From assembly GCA_965240325.2 (NCBI GenBank), contig OZ251233.1, positions 434,001-498,000 on the forward strand: a stretch of DNA of 64,000 nucleotides. The letters run 5' to 3'. Both the position numbers and the translations under genes were made by a program. Below the pieces are notes generated by a model. The model did not search any database, had not been told where the DNA came from, and saw only the letters and a program-made list of their open reading frames with translations. Of this stretch, positions 23,040 to 33,889 are shown piece after piece; positions within the stretch are counted from its first letter, which is position 1; every line of letters starts with the position of its first letter. Source of the DNA: Rebecca billardiae RCC1528 (Eukaryota; Haptophyta).

Positions 23040-25007
23040 TCACAGGGCCTCCGACCCGTCAGGCCCGTCGGCGACCGAGTTGACGGACACGGTGCATGAC
23101 GAGACTCTCCGCACGGGGGGCGCGGCAGCCGGCGCGCCGTCGACAAGGCTCGGTTCGTTGAGCTGGAGCGCGCTCGGCCCGGCGTCGGCGCGGCGCGTGC
23201 AGGGCGGCGACCAGTTGGTCGTGGCGGTCGCCGGAGCCGCCGAGGCGGCGGGCGCGCGCCGCAGCTCGCGGGCGCAGCAGGCCTCGGTCCGCTCCTCCGC
23301 AGGAACGCCCACCTGCAGCTCGGCGATGCGCGTCGGGCGCAGCCGGCGCAGCGCGTCGCCGTGGCCGAGGTGGCCGCCCACACCCGAGCCAAACGTGTAC
23401 ACGCCGCCCGACGCCGTCGTGACGGAGGACGAGTTGAGCGCGGCGCACGCGCCGACGACGCGCTCGTGCTCGATGTTGCCGAGGACGCGCTCCGGCGTGG
23501 CAGGGTGCAGCGAGGTGCTCCCCGTGCCGAGCCGCCCGTGGTCGCCCCGGCCGAACGCGTACAGCTCGCCGTCCGCCGTGACGACGAGCGAGTGCAGGCA
23601 CGCGGCCGCGGCCGCGACCACGCGCCTGCCGCGCAGCCTGCCGCCGATGCGCTTCGGCGTGAGCTCGTCGTCGAGGTCGCCGTGGCCGAGCCGGCCGAAC
23701 CAGCCGCCGCCGCACGAGTACGCCGCGCCCGAGGCGCCGACGAACAGCGAGTGGTCCAGCCCGGCCGACGTGCTGACCACGTGCTCGGCCGAGAGCGCCT
23801 TGACGCACGTCGGCACGAGGTGCGACTGCTCGTCGCCGAGCCCGAGCCGGCCGTACGCGCCGTTGCCGAAGGCGAAGGCCTTGCCGTCGAGGGTGGTGGC
23901 AAAGCCGTGGGTCGCGCCGGCGGAGGCGCTGACCACGCGCTCGTCGGCGAGCGCCTCCACGCGCGTGGGCAGATGCCGGTCCGCCTCGTCGCCCAGCCCA
24001 AGCCGGCCGAGGCTGCCCGCGCCGAACGAGAAGAGCTCGCCGTCCGAGCTGACGACGTGCGAGCAGTAGTAGCCCGCGGCGACGCCGATGGCGGTGCGCG
24101 CGGCCAGCGGGCCGCCGACGAGCGTCGGCGTGTACCGGTTCGTGTCGTCGCCGTGCCCGAGCCGCCCGTTCGCGCCCGCGCCGAACGAGAGCACGCCGCC
24201 GCCCTCGGCGATCGCGAGCGTGTGCGCAAAGCCGACGGACACGGCGACGACGCGCACGGCGGTGAGCGCGGGCTGGAGCGTGCACGTGCCAAAGTGCGGC
24301 CCGCCCGCGTACGGCCGGCCGAGCCCGAGGGCGGCGGCGGCGGCCTCGCGCACGGCGGCGTCCTCGTCATCCTGAGTCCCGTCCGACGCCGTGTCGTCGA
24401 GCACGTCCTCCATCTCGTCCACCTCCCGGTACGCGCCGCTCGTGAGCAGCCGGCCGCCGGCGTCGACAAACGCCGCCGTCTCTCCGCCGAGGCTCGCGAC
24501 GGGGCGGTGGCCGCCGGCGGCGCGCACGCGGCGGCAGGCGTCGATGAGCGCGAGTGTGCGCGCCGAGCCGTCTTCCGCAGGCGCCGCCTGCGGCACGGGC
24601 TCGCCGCGTTCGCGCGCGCGGGAGACGAGCGCGCGCTCGACCAGGGACACTGGCCTCAGCGGCGCGCCGAGCGCGCGGCAGGCGCGGCGGGCACGCGCCA
24701 GATCGGCTGGATCGTCGAGCGCGGCGAGGATGCGAACGACGAGGAACTCGGGCAAGTCGAGCAGGCGCGTCGTCATGGAAGGGCCAGCGCTTTCCGCCGC
24801 ACGCCGTGAGCCGCAGCTGCCGCCCACGCCGGGAGAGGCCGCTGGCCCTCCCAGCAGCAGGCTTTCGAGCTCGCTGATGTGCTCACGGACTGACGCGCGA
24901 TTGCTCGCGCCGGCGATCGGGCGGGGAAGGGCTCGCGCCGTCTCGACGGCCGTGCGCAGCGCACCCACGGCCGCCTGCCCGACGTGCGGGCTCGACATGG
25001 ACGTCAA
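23040..25007 (-). CDS. F-box and RCC1-repeat protein
   Basis: A 655-residue frame. Residues about 80-115 form an F-box (LLDLPEFLVVRILAALDDPADLARARRACR). From about 255 there are six RCC1 repeats with the FGxGxxGRLGxGD signature (for example SFGAGANGRLGHGD and AFGNGAYGRLGLGD), which build a beta-propeller. The pairing suggests an SCF adaptor whose propeller binds substrate; it could also act in chromatin or GTPase exchange, as other RCC1 proteins do. The region after the sixth repeat (about 560-655) is low-complexity and lacks the expected repeat. Another frame of the same stretch encodes GSGDRHDQLVAAL, which resembles an RCC1 repeat start, so an unrecognised intron or a frameshift near 23310 is possible. 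Confidence 0.85.
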   Translation of the reverse strand: MTSMSSPHVGQAAVGALRTAVETARALPRPIAGASNRASVREHISELESLLLGGPAASPGVGGSCGSRRAAESAGPSMTTRLLDLPEFLVVRILAALDDPADLARARRACRALGAPLRPVSLVERALVSRARERGEPVPQAAPAEDGSARTLALIDACRRVRAAGGHRPVASLGGETAAFVDAGGRLLTSGAYREVDEMEDVLDDTASDGTQDDEDAAVREAAAAALGLGRPYAGGPHFGTCTLQPALTAVRVVAVSVGFAHTLAIAEGGGVLSFGAGANGRLGHGDDTNRYTPTLVGGPLAARTAIGVAAGYYCSHVVSSDGELFSFGAGSLGRLGLGDEADRHLPTRVEALADERVVSASAGATHGFATTLDGKAFAFGNGAYGRLGLGDEQSHLVPTCVKALSAEHVVSTSAGLDHSLFVGASGAAYSCGGGWFGRLGHGDLDDELTPKRIGGRLRGRRVVAAAAACLHSLVVTADGELYAFGRGDHGRLGTGSTSLHPATPERVLGNIEHERVVGACAALNSSSVTTASGGVYTFGSGVGGHLGHGDALRRLRPTRIAELQVGVPAEERTEACCARELRRAPAASAAPATATTNWSPPCTRRADAGPSALQLNEPSLVDGAPAAAPPVRRVSSCTVSVNSVADGPDGSEAL

Positions 25008-26351
25008 CGACGAGCGCTGATGCGCCGTGCTGATGACGGCGAGAGCAAGAGCGCCTTGGGTGGGTGAACAGTGTTACTGCAAGCCGGGTACCGCTCCGCC
25101 GTTTCGTCGTGAATAAGTGCGAATGTGCTTTTTCAATAATAGGTGGTTGTGTCCACCCGAGCGCTTCTTCCTCGATTTGATGAGAAACACGCGCGTCCAG
25201 ATTCATCAGGTTGCTACGACCAGCTGAAAAGTTAAGCGCCCGCTATCCCCTTTGGTTCACAGGTGCGAACTGAGCGGCCAACGGAACGTAGATCGCCCGA
25301 GATCATAGGTCGGTCACGAATTAGGTTTTTGTGGTTTGACGGCATCTGCCGAAGCGTTGTATTTTCCATGAGGTGATGTGCGCTCCCTCGCCTACCCGCG
25401 TTGCACACCACAGTAAACATATTGCATGGGTGTTTACTGTGATGGTGTGCAGCGCGGGTAGGCGAGGGAGCGCACTGTGGGTATTATCTAACGGACACAC
25501 CCACGCAATAATATATGGCTGGTAAAGTGCCGTTGGGGATACAAATCACATACAAACTCAAAGGCTGCTACTCATATTCATTGAAAAGCCTTGATGAACG
25601 CTTGATGACCGATGTGAGTAAGCCGTGACTATGCAGCAAACGACGGTGGAAGTCGCTTTCGAGAGGTTTCTTCGGCGTCATCACTCACCCCTCGGCGAGC
25701 TCCCGGACGCGTCAGACGGGAGAGCACCACCACTTGAACTTGACACGATTGCGCGCATTTGTGCGTAGACGGGCGATGACATGGCCGTCTGCGCAGGTGA
25801 GGTGCCCAGCATGTCGCGGCTGCGTGCCGCACGGGCGCCACGGGGTTCGGAGACACTGACTGAGTGCCCGCAGGCCACGGTCCTGCGGCTCGCATCATGG
25901 CATCACGGGGCACGGCGCTCACTCGCGGCAATGCTTCACCGCAATCTTCGAGTCTGCGACGGCTGGCCTGATTGGCGGGGCTCGCGGCGCTGCCCAGCTC
26001 GTCTGCTCGCAGTGCCAGAAGTCGTCTCGGGTTGCCGGGAGTGGCGGGTTCGCGGCAGCGGGCGAGCCACGCATTTTGCTGTCTGCGGGCAACTGATGGT
26101 CCCGCTTCGCCACAAGACGAAGGAGGCTGTGACCCGCGCGCGCGATGACTACTTCATATGGAATTGACGCGGCCACACGTCGCACTTCTGTATGTTTGGC
26201 TCGTGGCTTGTTGGGCAACAGCACAGCAAGAGTTGCGGCAGCCATTGTTACGTCGTTCAGTCTTGGACTCTGGATCCCCAGCCGTCCGGACTGATGACTT
26301 GCCGATGATTGTGGCGATCTCATCATCCGAGCACCATTTTTGAGCGCCAAA
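25008..26351. other. Long intergenic region containing a strong hairpin
   Basis: About 1.34 kb between divergent genes. Apart from the hairpin at 25378-25475, the left half is moderately AT-rich. Open frames near 25781-26167 lack the codon style of neighbouring genes and are judged non-coding. Confidence 0.45.
25378..25475. ncRNA. Long near-perfect hairpin (miRNA-like or foldback element)
   Basis: The 5' arm 25378-25419 (from GTGCGCTCCCTCGCCTACCC to CAGTAAACA) pairs with the 3' arm 25431-25475, leaving an 11-nt loop. The pairing spans about 42 bp with one G-U pair and one 3-nt bulge. It lies in AT-richer intergenic DNA. Possible readings are a small-RNA precursor, an attenuator-like RNA structure, or a tiny foldback transposon. 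No flanking target duplication was seen. The structure is seen directly; any RNA role is inference. Confidence 0.5.
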
Positions 26352-28065
26352 ATGGCGGGTGCCTCATGGCGCGACGAGCTCCGCCACCGCGGCGGCAGCT
26401 TCTTCCTCGTGTCAGACACCGTGTCGTACGGGAATGGGCACCACGTGGAGGAGCACCTGGGAAATCCGCACATGCTGCCCGTCATCGTGTGCGCCTTCGT
26501 CCTCATCACCGCCATCATCCCATACGTCGCGTGGAAGCTCTGGCAGCTGCACCAGGCGGGCATCGGCACCAGCCCGGCGTACGCGGTGGCGCTGCTGCTC
26601 TCGGGCCTGATCTACTGGGGGGCGCTGCTCATGCAGATCGTTGCGCTCGCGCGCGACGTGTGGGCCACCCACGCCGGCGTCCTTCGCCTGCTCTGGATGC
26701 TCCTCGGCGCGACGGGCCGCGCGCTTCAGATCTACGCCTTCTCCAAATTCCTGTGGATGTGGGTGGGGTATGCGCGCGGCGTGGGCGAGCTCACGTCGCC
26801 CAAGGTGCGGGTGGGCAAGGGGGACAACCTCCTCGTCACCGGCCTCGTCGTCATCACCGGCGCCAACTTCATCGCGCAGGTCGTGATCGCGGCGCTCTTC
26901 TACGACCTCGCGGAGGAGGAGGGCGACGAGCACACCGGTGAGCGCGCGGGAGAAGGAAGGGAGGGAGGGAGCGTGCCGTGCGCGCGCGCGCGCGTGCGTG
27001 CGCCGGGGCGGGGCGGGGGCGTGCGCGCGCGGCGGGCCTCGTGCGCAAGGCTCGCGCCGAGGGGGCGCGCGGTGCACGCCACACGGCGCGCGGCGCACGC
27101 CGCTGTCCCCCCGAGGCTCGGCCGCGCGGGGCCGGCAAGCGCGCGCGCCCCGGGCCCAGGGGGTGGCCGGCTCCTCGCCTGTGCGCCGACGCATGGCGCA
27201 GGCGCGTGTGCGCGCGCGCGCGTGTTCCCCTCCCTTCGAGCTCATCGCCGAGTGCCCTCCCCCCTCGCCCTGGCGCGCGCGCCCGCGCACGCACGCCCGC
27301 CCGCACGTTGCAGGGCTGCGGCTCAAGGAGGTGGGCGAGCTGCTCGACTTTGGGCTCGAGTGCATCTGGTTCGCGGTCACGCTGCGGCTGATCTGCGCGA
27401 TCCCGCGGCTGCGGCCGCAGAGCCTGGGCCGCGCGACGCGGCTCGAGCTGCAGCAGTACTCGCAGCTCGGGCACACCGGCCGCGCGATGTTTGTCGCGCA
27501 CGCGATCGTGTGGCTGTGCCAGATCGTCGCGCTCGTCTTCTTTGGGAACGGCGACGGCGAGTCGTGGGCAGCGGCCCTGCAGCTGGCGTGGTTCCTCATG
27601 CAGATTGGTGCCGTGCGACGCGCGCGCGCGCGCGCGCGCGCGCGCGTCCTCGCGCCCGCCCCGCGCCCGGCCGGCCGCCGTGCACCGCACTCACGCGCGC
27701 GCGCCCGCTCCGCTGCCCCCCGTCTGCACACGCACCCACGCCCGCACGGCCGAACGGCCGCAGGGTACCAGACGGACGTGATGAACAAGGTGTACGAGAA
27801 CTACATGCTCTCGCTGATCGCCGTGGAGGGCGCGGTCGAGACGGGCGTGTCCAAGTCGTACCTGTCGGACGTGGCGGGGCCGGGGGACGAGGTGGGCGAG
27901 GCGCGCGTCGCAAAGGGCCGCTGGCTCGACCTGGAGGGCGACCAGTGCGGCTGGCGGCAGGCGCTCGGCGCAGCGGCGTACCTGCTCTTCCTCATCGCGG
28001 CGATGGCGACGGCGATCGCGGTGGGCGCGATGATCGTCGCCCTGCACACGAAGCGAGATGGATGA
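26352..28065 (+). CDS. Polytopic membrane protein, three exons, function unknown
   Basis: Exons 26352-26937, 27314-27607 and 27764-28065 encode 393 residues. Introns 26938-27313 (GTGAGC...TTGCAG) and 27608-27763 (GTGCCG...CCGCAG) both split a Gly codon after its first base, and both joins restore GL/GY continuity. About seven or eight hydrophobic helices are visible: LPVIVCAFVLITAIIP, YAVALLLSGLIYWGALL, a long one around LLWMLLGATGRAL, LLVTGLVVITGANFIA, one around CIWFAVTLRLICAI, VAHAIVWLCQIVALVFF, AALQLAWFLMQI, and a terminal AYLLFLIAAMATAIAVG. No diagnostic motif identifies a transporter or receptor family. The introns are extremely GC-rich with (GC)n runs. Confidence 0.75.
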
Positions 28066-28628
28066 CGGCCGGCGCGCGCCTCTCTGGAGCCCGGTCTCGT
28101 GACCCGCGCCATGTGCGTGTTGGTACTTGGTGGCAGCCCGGCAGCCCGGCAGGCAGCTGTTTATTTGATCGAGTGTTTACTCGCTGGCTCAATAAGTAGC
28201 ACGCTACTATATCTAGCAGCAGCTTCTTCACGAATCGCGCTGAGCCCGCGTGTATGAAAGGAAGTGTCCCGGTGCGACCGGCACTGCGGTCACTTAATAT
28301 TATATATATACGCTATACTTTCTTTATTTAAAAATAATCGTCGCGTTCATATCAGCATATATATATGTATATATATATACATATATATATATATATGTGA
28401 TGCATATATATCGCGTTAGATCATCGTCGTCGCGTACGGCGCGGATGGATAGTGACTACGAGTACGACGACGACGAATGAATCAGTCATCGGAGCCGCCA
28501 TGCTGCAAACGACAGCGCCGTGAGCGCGGGCGGCATGATGGGTGTCAGCAGAGTACTGGGGAGTGGGGACAAACACCAGGATGATGTGACATGCAGAGTG
28601 CCGGCCCACCGGGCCAACCCGGAGAGCC
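28066..28628. repeat. AT-rich intergenic region with TA/CATA microsatellites
   Basis: About 560 bp between convergent genes. TATATA/CATATA tracts lie at about 28300-28410, including an imperfect palindrome around ATATATGTATATATATATAC. No coding frame was recognised. Confidence 0.6.
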
Positions 28629-31600
28629 CTACGCCCAGAGCTCCTTGAGCAGTCGCTTGTCCCGCTCCATCTGGCGCACGAAGCCAGTCGCCTCCTCCGC
28701 GCCCAACCCGCCGTGCGTGCGCGCAATCTGCGCGAGGGTCTCGCTGACCGCGCGGCCCATCGCGGTGCCTCCGCACACGTACACGTGCGCGCCGCGCTCC
28801 GAGAGCAGCGGCCAGAGCTGCGCGCCGTCCGCGTGCAGCAGGTGCTGCACGTACACCTTGGAGTCCCCCTCGCGCGAGAAGGCGAGGCGGAGGCGCTGGA
28901 GCGGCGCGCCGCCCGACGCGTCGCCCGCGCGCGCCACCTCCGCGCCCGCCCGCCCGCCCGGCTGCCGCTCCGGCGCGCCGCCGCCCGCCATCGCCCTGAG
29001 CTCCTCCGAGTACAGAAAATCAAAATCCTCGCGCTGTGGGGACGGCGCGAGGGGCGGGCGCGAGAGCGCGCGCGGCCAGGGGGGCGCGCGTGAGCGCCGA
29101 GCGACCGTCAGCAGCGTGGCACAACTTCCTGCGCCCGCACCGAGCTGTCCCGCGCGTGGCACCGCGCGCCCGCGCGCCGCTCTGCGGCAGCGCGAGGCAG
29201 AGCGCGGTTGGAACGCGCGGGCCCTGCACTGCCGCAGTGCCGCGCGCGCGCGCGCGGTGCCGCAGTGGGCGCGCGGTGCCGCAGTGGGCGCGCGGTGCCG
29301 CGGTGGGCGCGCGGTGCCGCAGTGGGCGCGCGGCCGCACCTGGCAGCCAAAGTAGAGCCACGCCGGCTCGGGCGCGGCCTCGCGGCGCTCGCGCAGCTCC
29401 TGCGAGAGCGCGCGGAACGGCGCGACGCCCGTCCCGGGCCCGACCATCAGCACCGGCGTGCTCGGCTCCTCCGCCGGCAGCCTGAAGACCGACGGCTTCA
29501 CAAAGGCGAGCGCGAGGTCCGCACGGCCCGAATCTGCATGGCCGTACCCGTTGGGCTGCGGCGCGGTGCCGCCGCCGGCGGCGCTGGCGGGGCGCAGCGC
29601 GGCGAGGTAGGAGGAGCACACGCCCGCGAAGCGGCCGCCGGCCCCCTCGCCGCACGCTGCCTCGCCGCCACCGCCGCCGACGCCGGCCGTCGCGGCGGGT
29701 GCCGCAGTGGGCGCGGGTGCCGCAGTGGGCGCGCCCGCCGCCTCCTCCTCGACCAGCCGGACTGTGAGCTCGAGGGCGCGGGGCTGGCAGAGCGGGGAGG
29801 AGGAGATGGTGTAGTACCGCGGCTGCAGCCGCGTCGCGATCTCGCAGAACGCGCCAAACTCCAGCCGGATCTGCGCACGCCACCGCAGGGGCCGCGCGCG
29901 CGCCGCCGCCGCCGCCGCGCGTGAGCCCGGCCGCACACCGCACCACACGGGCGGGCGCAGGCGCACCGACAGCGGGAGAGGGGGGCGCGGGCGGGCGTGA
30001 GCGGGCGCGGCCGCGCACCGAGGGGAAGTCGAGCAGGACGTGGACGATCGAGCGGCGCCGATCGACGATCGTCGCGTGGTACTCCGCGCTGCCCGCCTCC
30101 GACGCCAGCCGGCGCAGTCGCTCCGCCTCGGCGGCTGAGCGCGCGTGCGCCGCCAGCTGCGCGAGTGTCGCCTTGTGCGGCGCACCGCTCAGGTCGGCGT
30201 AGTAGCTGAGGGCGCGCGCGACGGTGCACGGCGTGGGGAAGGGCGGGTGCGGCGGCTCGTCGTCCGGCGCGACGGCCGCCGCGTCGCTCGGCTCGAGCGT
30301 GAACACCCACTCCGGCCGCACGCCCAGCCGGCGCGCCGCAGCGCGGCACAGCCGCAGCGCGTTCTGAGGGTACACGCCGGCGTCGTCAGCGGCGCGGTAC
30401 CGCAGTGGGCGCGCCGACTTGAAGGCGGGCTCGGCGTCGGGCGGGGCGAGGCCGAGCGCGAGGTGGCGCACCGACGCGCGCGCGTCGGGCTTGCCCGCCC
30501 CCGCGGCGTGCGCGCTCAGCAGCTCGCGGTTCGCCAGCACCGGCACGGGCGAGGCCCCCAGCTTTGGGAACACGGAGGCGACCCACTCGTGCAGGGGCGG
30601 CAGCGGGGGCAGCGGCCGGCCGGGGGCGTGCGGCGCGGTGGGGAGGGCGGGGGGCAGCGCGCGGCCGGCCCAGTCGAGGCCCCACGCGCCGGCGGGCTCG
30701 CCCTCCGCGGCGGCGGCGGCGTCCTCGAGCAGCCCGCCGCCCCGCGCGCCCGCCGCCTCCGCCGCCTCCGCCGCGTGCGCCGCCACCTCCGCCTCTGTGA
30801 GGTGAGGGAAGGTCGCGCGCCACTGCGCAGCCTGCGCGCGCGCGGCGCGGGGCGGGCGGGGCGAGCGGGGCGGTGAGGCGCGGGCGGGCGGACGCGCGGC
30901 GTAGGCGCGTGCGCGCGGCAGCCCAGCCGCCACCGCGCCCGTCCCCGCCGGTGCGCGCGCGCGCACCCTCTGATGCGGCACGCCGTCCGCGCCGTCCGCG
31001 CCCAGCGCGGCCCACAGCCCGGCGCGCCACCGCTCGAAGTCGGCCTCGATGTCGTCGTCGTCGTCGCCCATCCCGAGCTCGTGCACGCGCGCCGCGCCCA
31101 GCTCGCCCATCCGCGCGTCCGCCCACACGCCCACGCTGCAGAACTTCTCGTACTGCCGGTTGCCGAGCGCGAACACGGCATAGCGCACGCGCGCCATCGA
31201 GGGGGGCGCGCGCTCTGCGCCCGCGCTGAGCCAGGCGTGGAAGGTGACGGCGTTGTCGGTGGGCTCGCCCTCGCCGTGCGTGGACACGAGGAAGAGCACC
31301 ACGCTCTCCTCGTCGCACAGCCCCTCGGGGTCGTAGTCCTGCGCGGCGAGCAGCGGCGTGCGCGCGCGCGCGCGCGCGAGGCATGCGCCGCTCAGCGCTC
31401 GCTCGCGCGCGCGCCGCGCCGCGCCGAGTGCACGCCGCGGGGTGCGCGCACCTCGAGGTCCATCTGCTTGGCAGCGAAGCCGCGCTCACGCGCCTCGCGC
31501 TCCAGCGTGCGGCTGAAGCCCTCGGCCGTGCCAGTCTGCGAGCCCCACAGAATCAGCATGGGGCCGCGCGGCGCGGGCGCATCCGCCGACGCCGCGCGGG

Positions 31601-31709
31601 CGACGGCCGCGTCCGGGGCTGAGGCGGGGTCGGGGCGACGGTTGCGGAAGAGCGCGAGCCAGAGCGCGGTGGCAGCCACGACGATCAGCGCCAGCACGAC
31701 GGGCAGCAT
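28629..31709 (-). CDS. CPR: NADPH-cytochrome P450 reductase, five exons
   Basis: Exons, 5' to 3' on the minus strand: 31709-31452, 31338-30967, 30831-30019, 29870-29340 and 29033-28629, giving 792 residues. All introns lie between codons. The enzyme passes electrons from NADPH through FAD and FMN to microsomal P450s. An N-terminal membrane anchor (VVLALIVVAATALWLALF) is followed by the FMN site LWGSQTGTAEGFS, joined across intron 1 to MDLE-DYDP, then STHGEGEPTDNA and FALGNRQYEKFC. The FAD/NADPH half shows DFPS, LQPRYYTISSSP (FAD), GPGTGVAPFRAL (NADPH), YFGCQ-REDFDFLY across intron 4, VYVCGGTAMGR, and a C-terminal aromatic ELWA in place of the usual VWS. Family members are about 680 residues; the excess is Ala/Pro-rich linkers. 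Confidence 0.95.
29250..29335. repeat. Tandem 19-20-bp repeats in P450 reductase intron 4
   Basis: About four copies of GCGGTGCCGCAGTGGGCGC in tandem. The same core (GCCGCAGTGGGCGCG) recurs twice in exon 4 (about 29700-29732) and, as GTACCGCAGTGGGCGCG, once in exon 3 (about 30400-30415). Confidence 0.85.
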
Positions 31710-32118
31710 GCTCGCGGACGCGCGCGTGGAGACGGCGTGCGCGGTGGTTCGCGCCCGGGGGATTCCGCGGCAGGCCTACGACTCATCGGTCCTTTTCTCG
31801 CAACCCTGGCTGAGTGGCTCCGGACTTCCGGATTCCGGCGGCCGGGGCAGCATCATCCCGCCTTCGCAATCTCGCGTCGCTGCCTTGCCATCCCGCCACC
31901 GTGTGCGGGGCTCCGGCGCCGTCTTCGAACCGAACTGGCGGTTGCTGACTGCTACATCCACTGCGCCTGTGCACCATTGCCACAGGCGCCATCCACCGTC
32001 GGCCGTCGACGTTCACACGTTGGGCCGGGCGCGGGGGCGGAGCATGCGCGGCGCACGGCCACGGCCAAGCCAGCAGGCGCTGGCGGCCGGCCGTGCACTC
32101 ACCGCCGGCCCCGCGGGC
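31710..32118. other. Intergenic stretch upstream of P450 reductase
   Basis: About 410 bp between the P450 reductase start and the stop of the next minus-strand gene. It presumably contains the reductase promoter; no motif was recognised. Confidence 0.4.
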
Positions 32119-33608
32119 TCACCACTCCTCCCACACGATCCAGCGCTCGGTGCCGCCCGCGGCGCCGTTGGCGCGATGCTCCCGCGAGCCGGGCAGCGCG
32201 GGCGGCGCCGCCGCCAACGGCTGCGCGCGCGGCGCCGCACCGCCCGGTCGCGCGGCCTGACCCGCCGCGTGCGGCGGGTGCGGCGGCGCGAGCGCGGCGT
32301 GCGCGCCGAGCGGCGCCGGGGCGCCGCCCGGCTGCGCGCCGCCGCCCTCCTCCTCGTCGTCGCTGGCACCCTCCTCCTCCTCCGCCCCCGCCGCGTGCGG
32401 CGGCGCCGCGCGCAGCCGCATGGGCGAGCTGACAACGCGGCCGCCGCGCGCGCGCGTCACCGAGCGCGCTGGCCCAGCCTCGGCCGGCGCCGCGCTGCCC
32501 GCGCCGCGCGCCGGCTGCGGCGCGCCCTCATCGTCCTCCTCGAGCTCCTCCTCCGCGCCCGCCGGCCCGGCCGCCGCCCGCCCACCCGCCGCCGCCGCCG
32601 CGGGCGCGGTGGCCTCGGCGGGCCGCGAGGCGAGCACCGGCCGCCCCGCGCCCTCCCGCCACGCCAGCCTCGCGTCTCGCTGCGCCAGCAGCTGCGCCTC
32701 TTCCAGGCTCATCGGCATCTCGCGCTGGTTGGCGCGCTGCATGTTGGTCTGCTCGCGGCCCTTCTTGAGCGAGATCAGCTCGGGCTTGACCACCTTGCTG
32801 CGGGGCCGCCGCGTCGCCGCGCGGGGTGCGGCGTCGGCAGGGCAGGGCGGCGAGGGCGGCGCAGCGCGCACGGTCAGCATGGCCGCCGCGGCGCATCGGC
32901 CGGCGGCCGCGGTGCCGCCGAGGGAGCGACGGGGCGCGCGCGGTTGCGGGCGGGCGGACGGGGCTGTACGCCCGCGCGTCTCGCGCGCGGTTCCGCCCCG
33001 CGGGCGCGGGCGCGGGCGCGCGCGCGTGTGCGCACGCGCGCGCGGGCGCGTGCGTGAGACAGCGAGCGGCTCACCGCAGCATCTGCAGGTAGCCGCGCTT
33101 CGACATCCAATCGCTCAGCAGCGCGGCGCGCTTGCGCACATCGAGGCAGCCGTGCACGCAGTACGTGTCCTTGTCGCTCTCGGGGGGGCGCTCGCGCACC
33201 TCCGTCGTGTACGTGCGCACCGGCTTGCCGAGGCCTGCGGCGCACGGCAGGGCAGGCCAGTGGCCAGCGGCGCATGAGGAAGGAGAGGCAGCGCCGCACA
33301 CACGGCGTGGGCGCGCGTGCCGGGGGGAATGGGCGTTGCGGGTGCGGCGCGCGCGGCGCGCGTGGGCATCGGCGTCATCGCGTGCCCCCCCAGCACGCCG
33401 CCCGCGCACCGAGGCTCACGGAGTCGGCGTCGGGCACGCCGCCGCCGCCGCACAGCAGCCGTTCAAACTCGACAACCTTCACGGCGCCGAAGCCCACCTT
33501 GCGCGCCTTGTCCTTGCGCGCGCCGGGCTTCTTCTTCGTGATGCCTAGCCGGTCGGTCAGGCTGTCGCGCAGGTCGACCAGCTTCTTGCGCAGCGTTTGC
33601 GTCTTCAT
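32119..33608 (-). CDS. Unknown protein, three exons
   Basis: Exons 33608-33410, 33234-33075 and 32797-32119 encode 345 residues. Introns 33409-33235 (GTGCGC...CCGCAG) and 33074-32798 (GTGAGC...CCGCAG) split codons after one and two bases, and only these joins give a single frame. The N-terminus is basic (KTQTLRKKLVDLRDSLTDRL, then KKKPGARKDKARK). The middle has a Cys-containing segment (DTYCVHGCLDVRKRAALLSDW) and a conserved-looking KVVKPELISLKKGREQTNMQ. The second half is acidic and Pro/Ala-rich and ends in WIVWEEW, a short aromatic/acidic tail of the kind that can serve as a binding motif. I do not recognise the family. It is divergent from PDAP1, 281 bp apart. Confidence 0.65.
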
Positions 33609-33889
33609 CTCTCGCGGGGGCTCACTGCTTCAATCGTCGCGGGCCACCGCGGCCACTGCTGACGAAGAGGGCTTGATGTGGGGTGCTTGCCACCCACCCC
33701 CGACGAAGACGGTGTCGTCACGTCAAAACGAGCCGCCATGCCCTCGGTCGCGAGTGGCTTTTCGATCGCCCCTTTTTCCGCCAGGCGCCTTTTATCGCGC
33801 CCAGGCGGCAGGGGTGGGGAGCAGCGTGCAGCGAGGCCGCGCGAGCGGGGTAGTCGAGCGCGACACGTCCGCCGGGGAGCCGACGACCG

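Noticed and set aside
25781-26167. Open frames of about 130 codons in the intergenic region
   Set aside because: No recognisable domain and codon use unlike neighbouring genes; likely chance.
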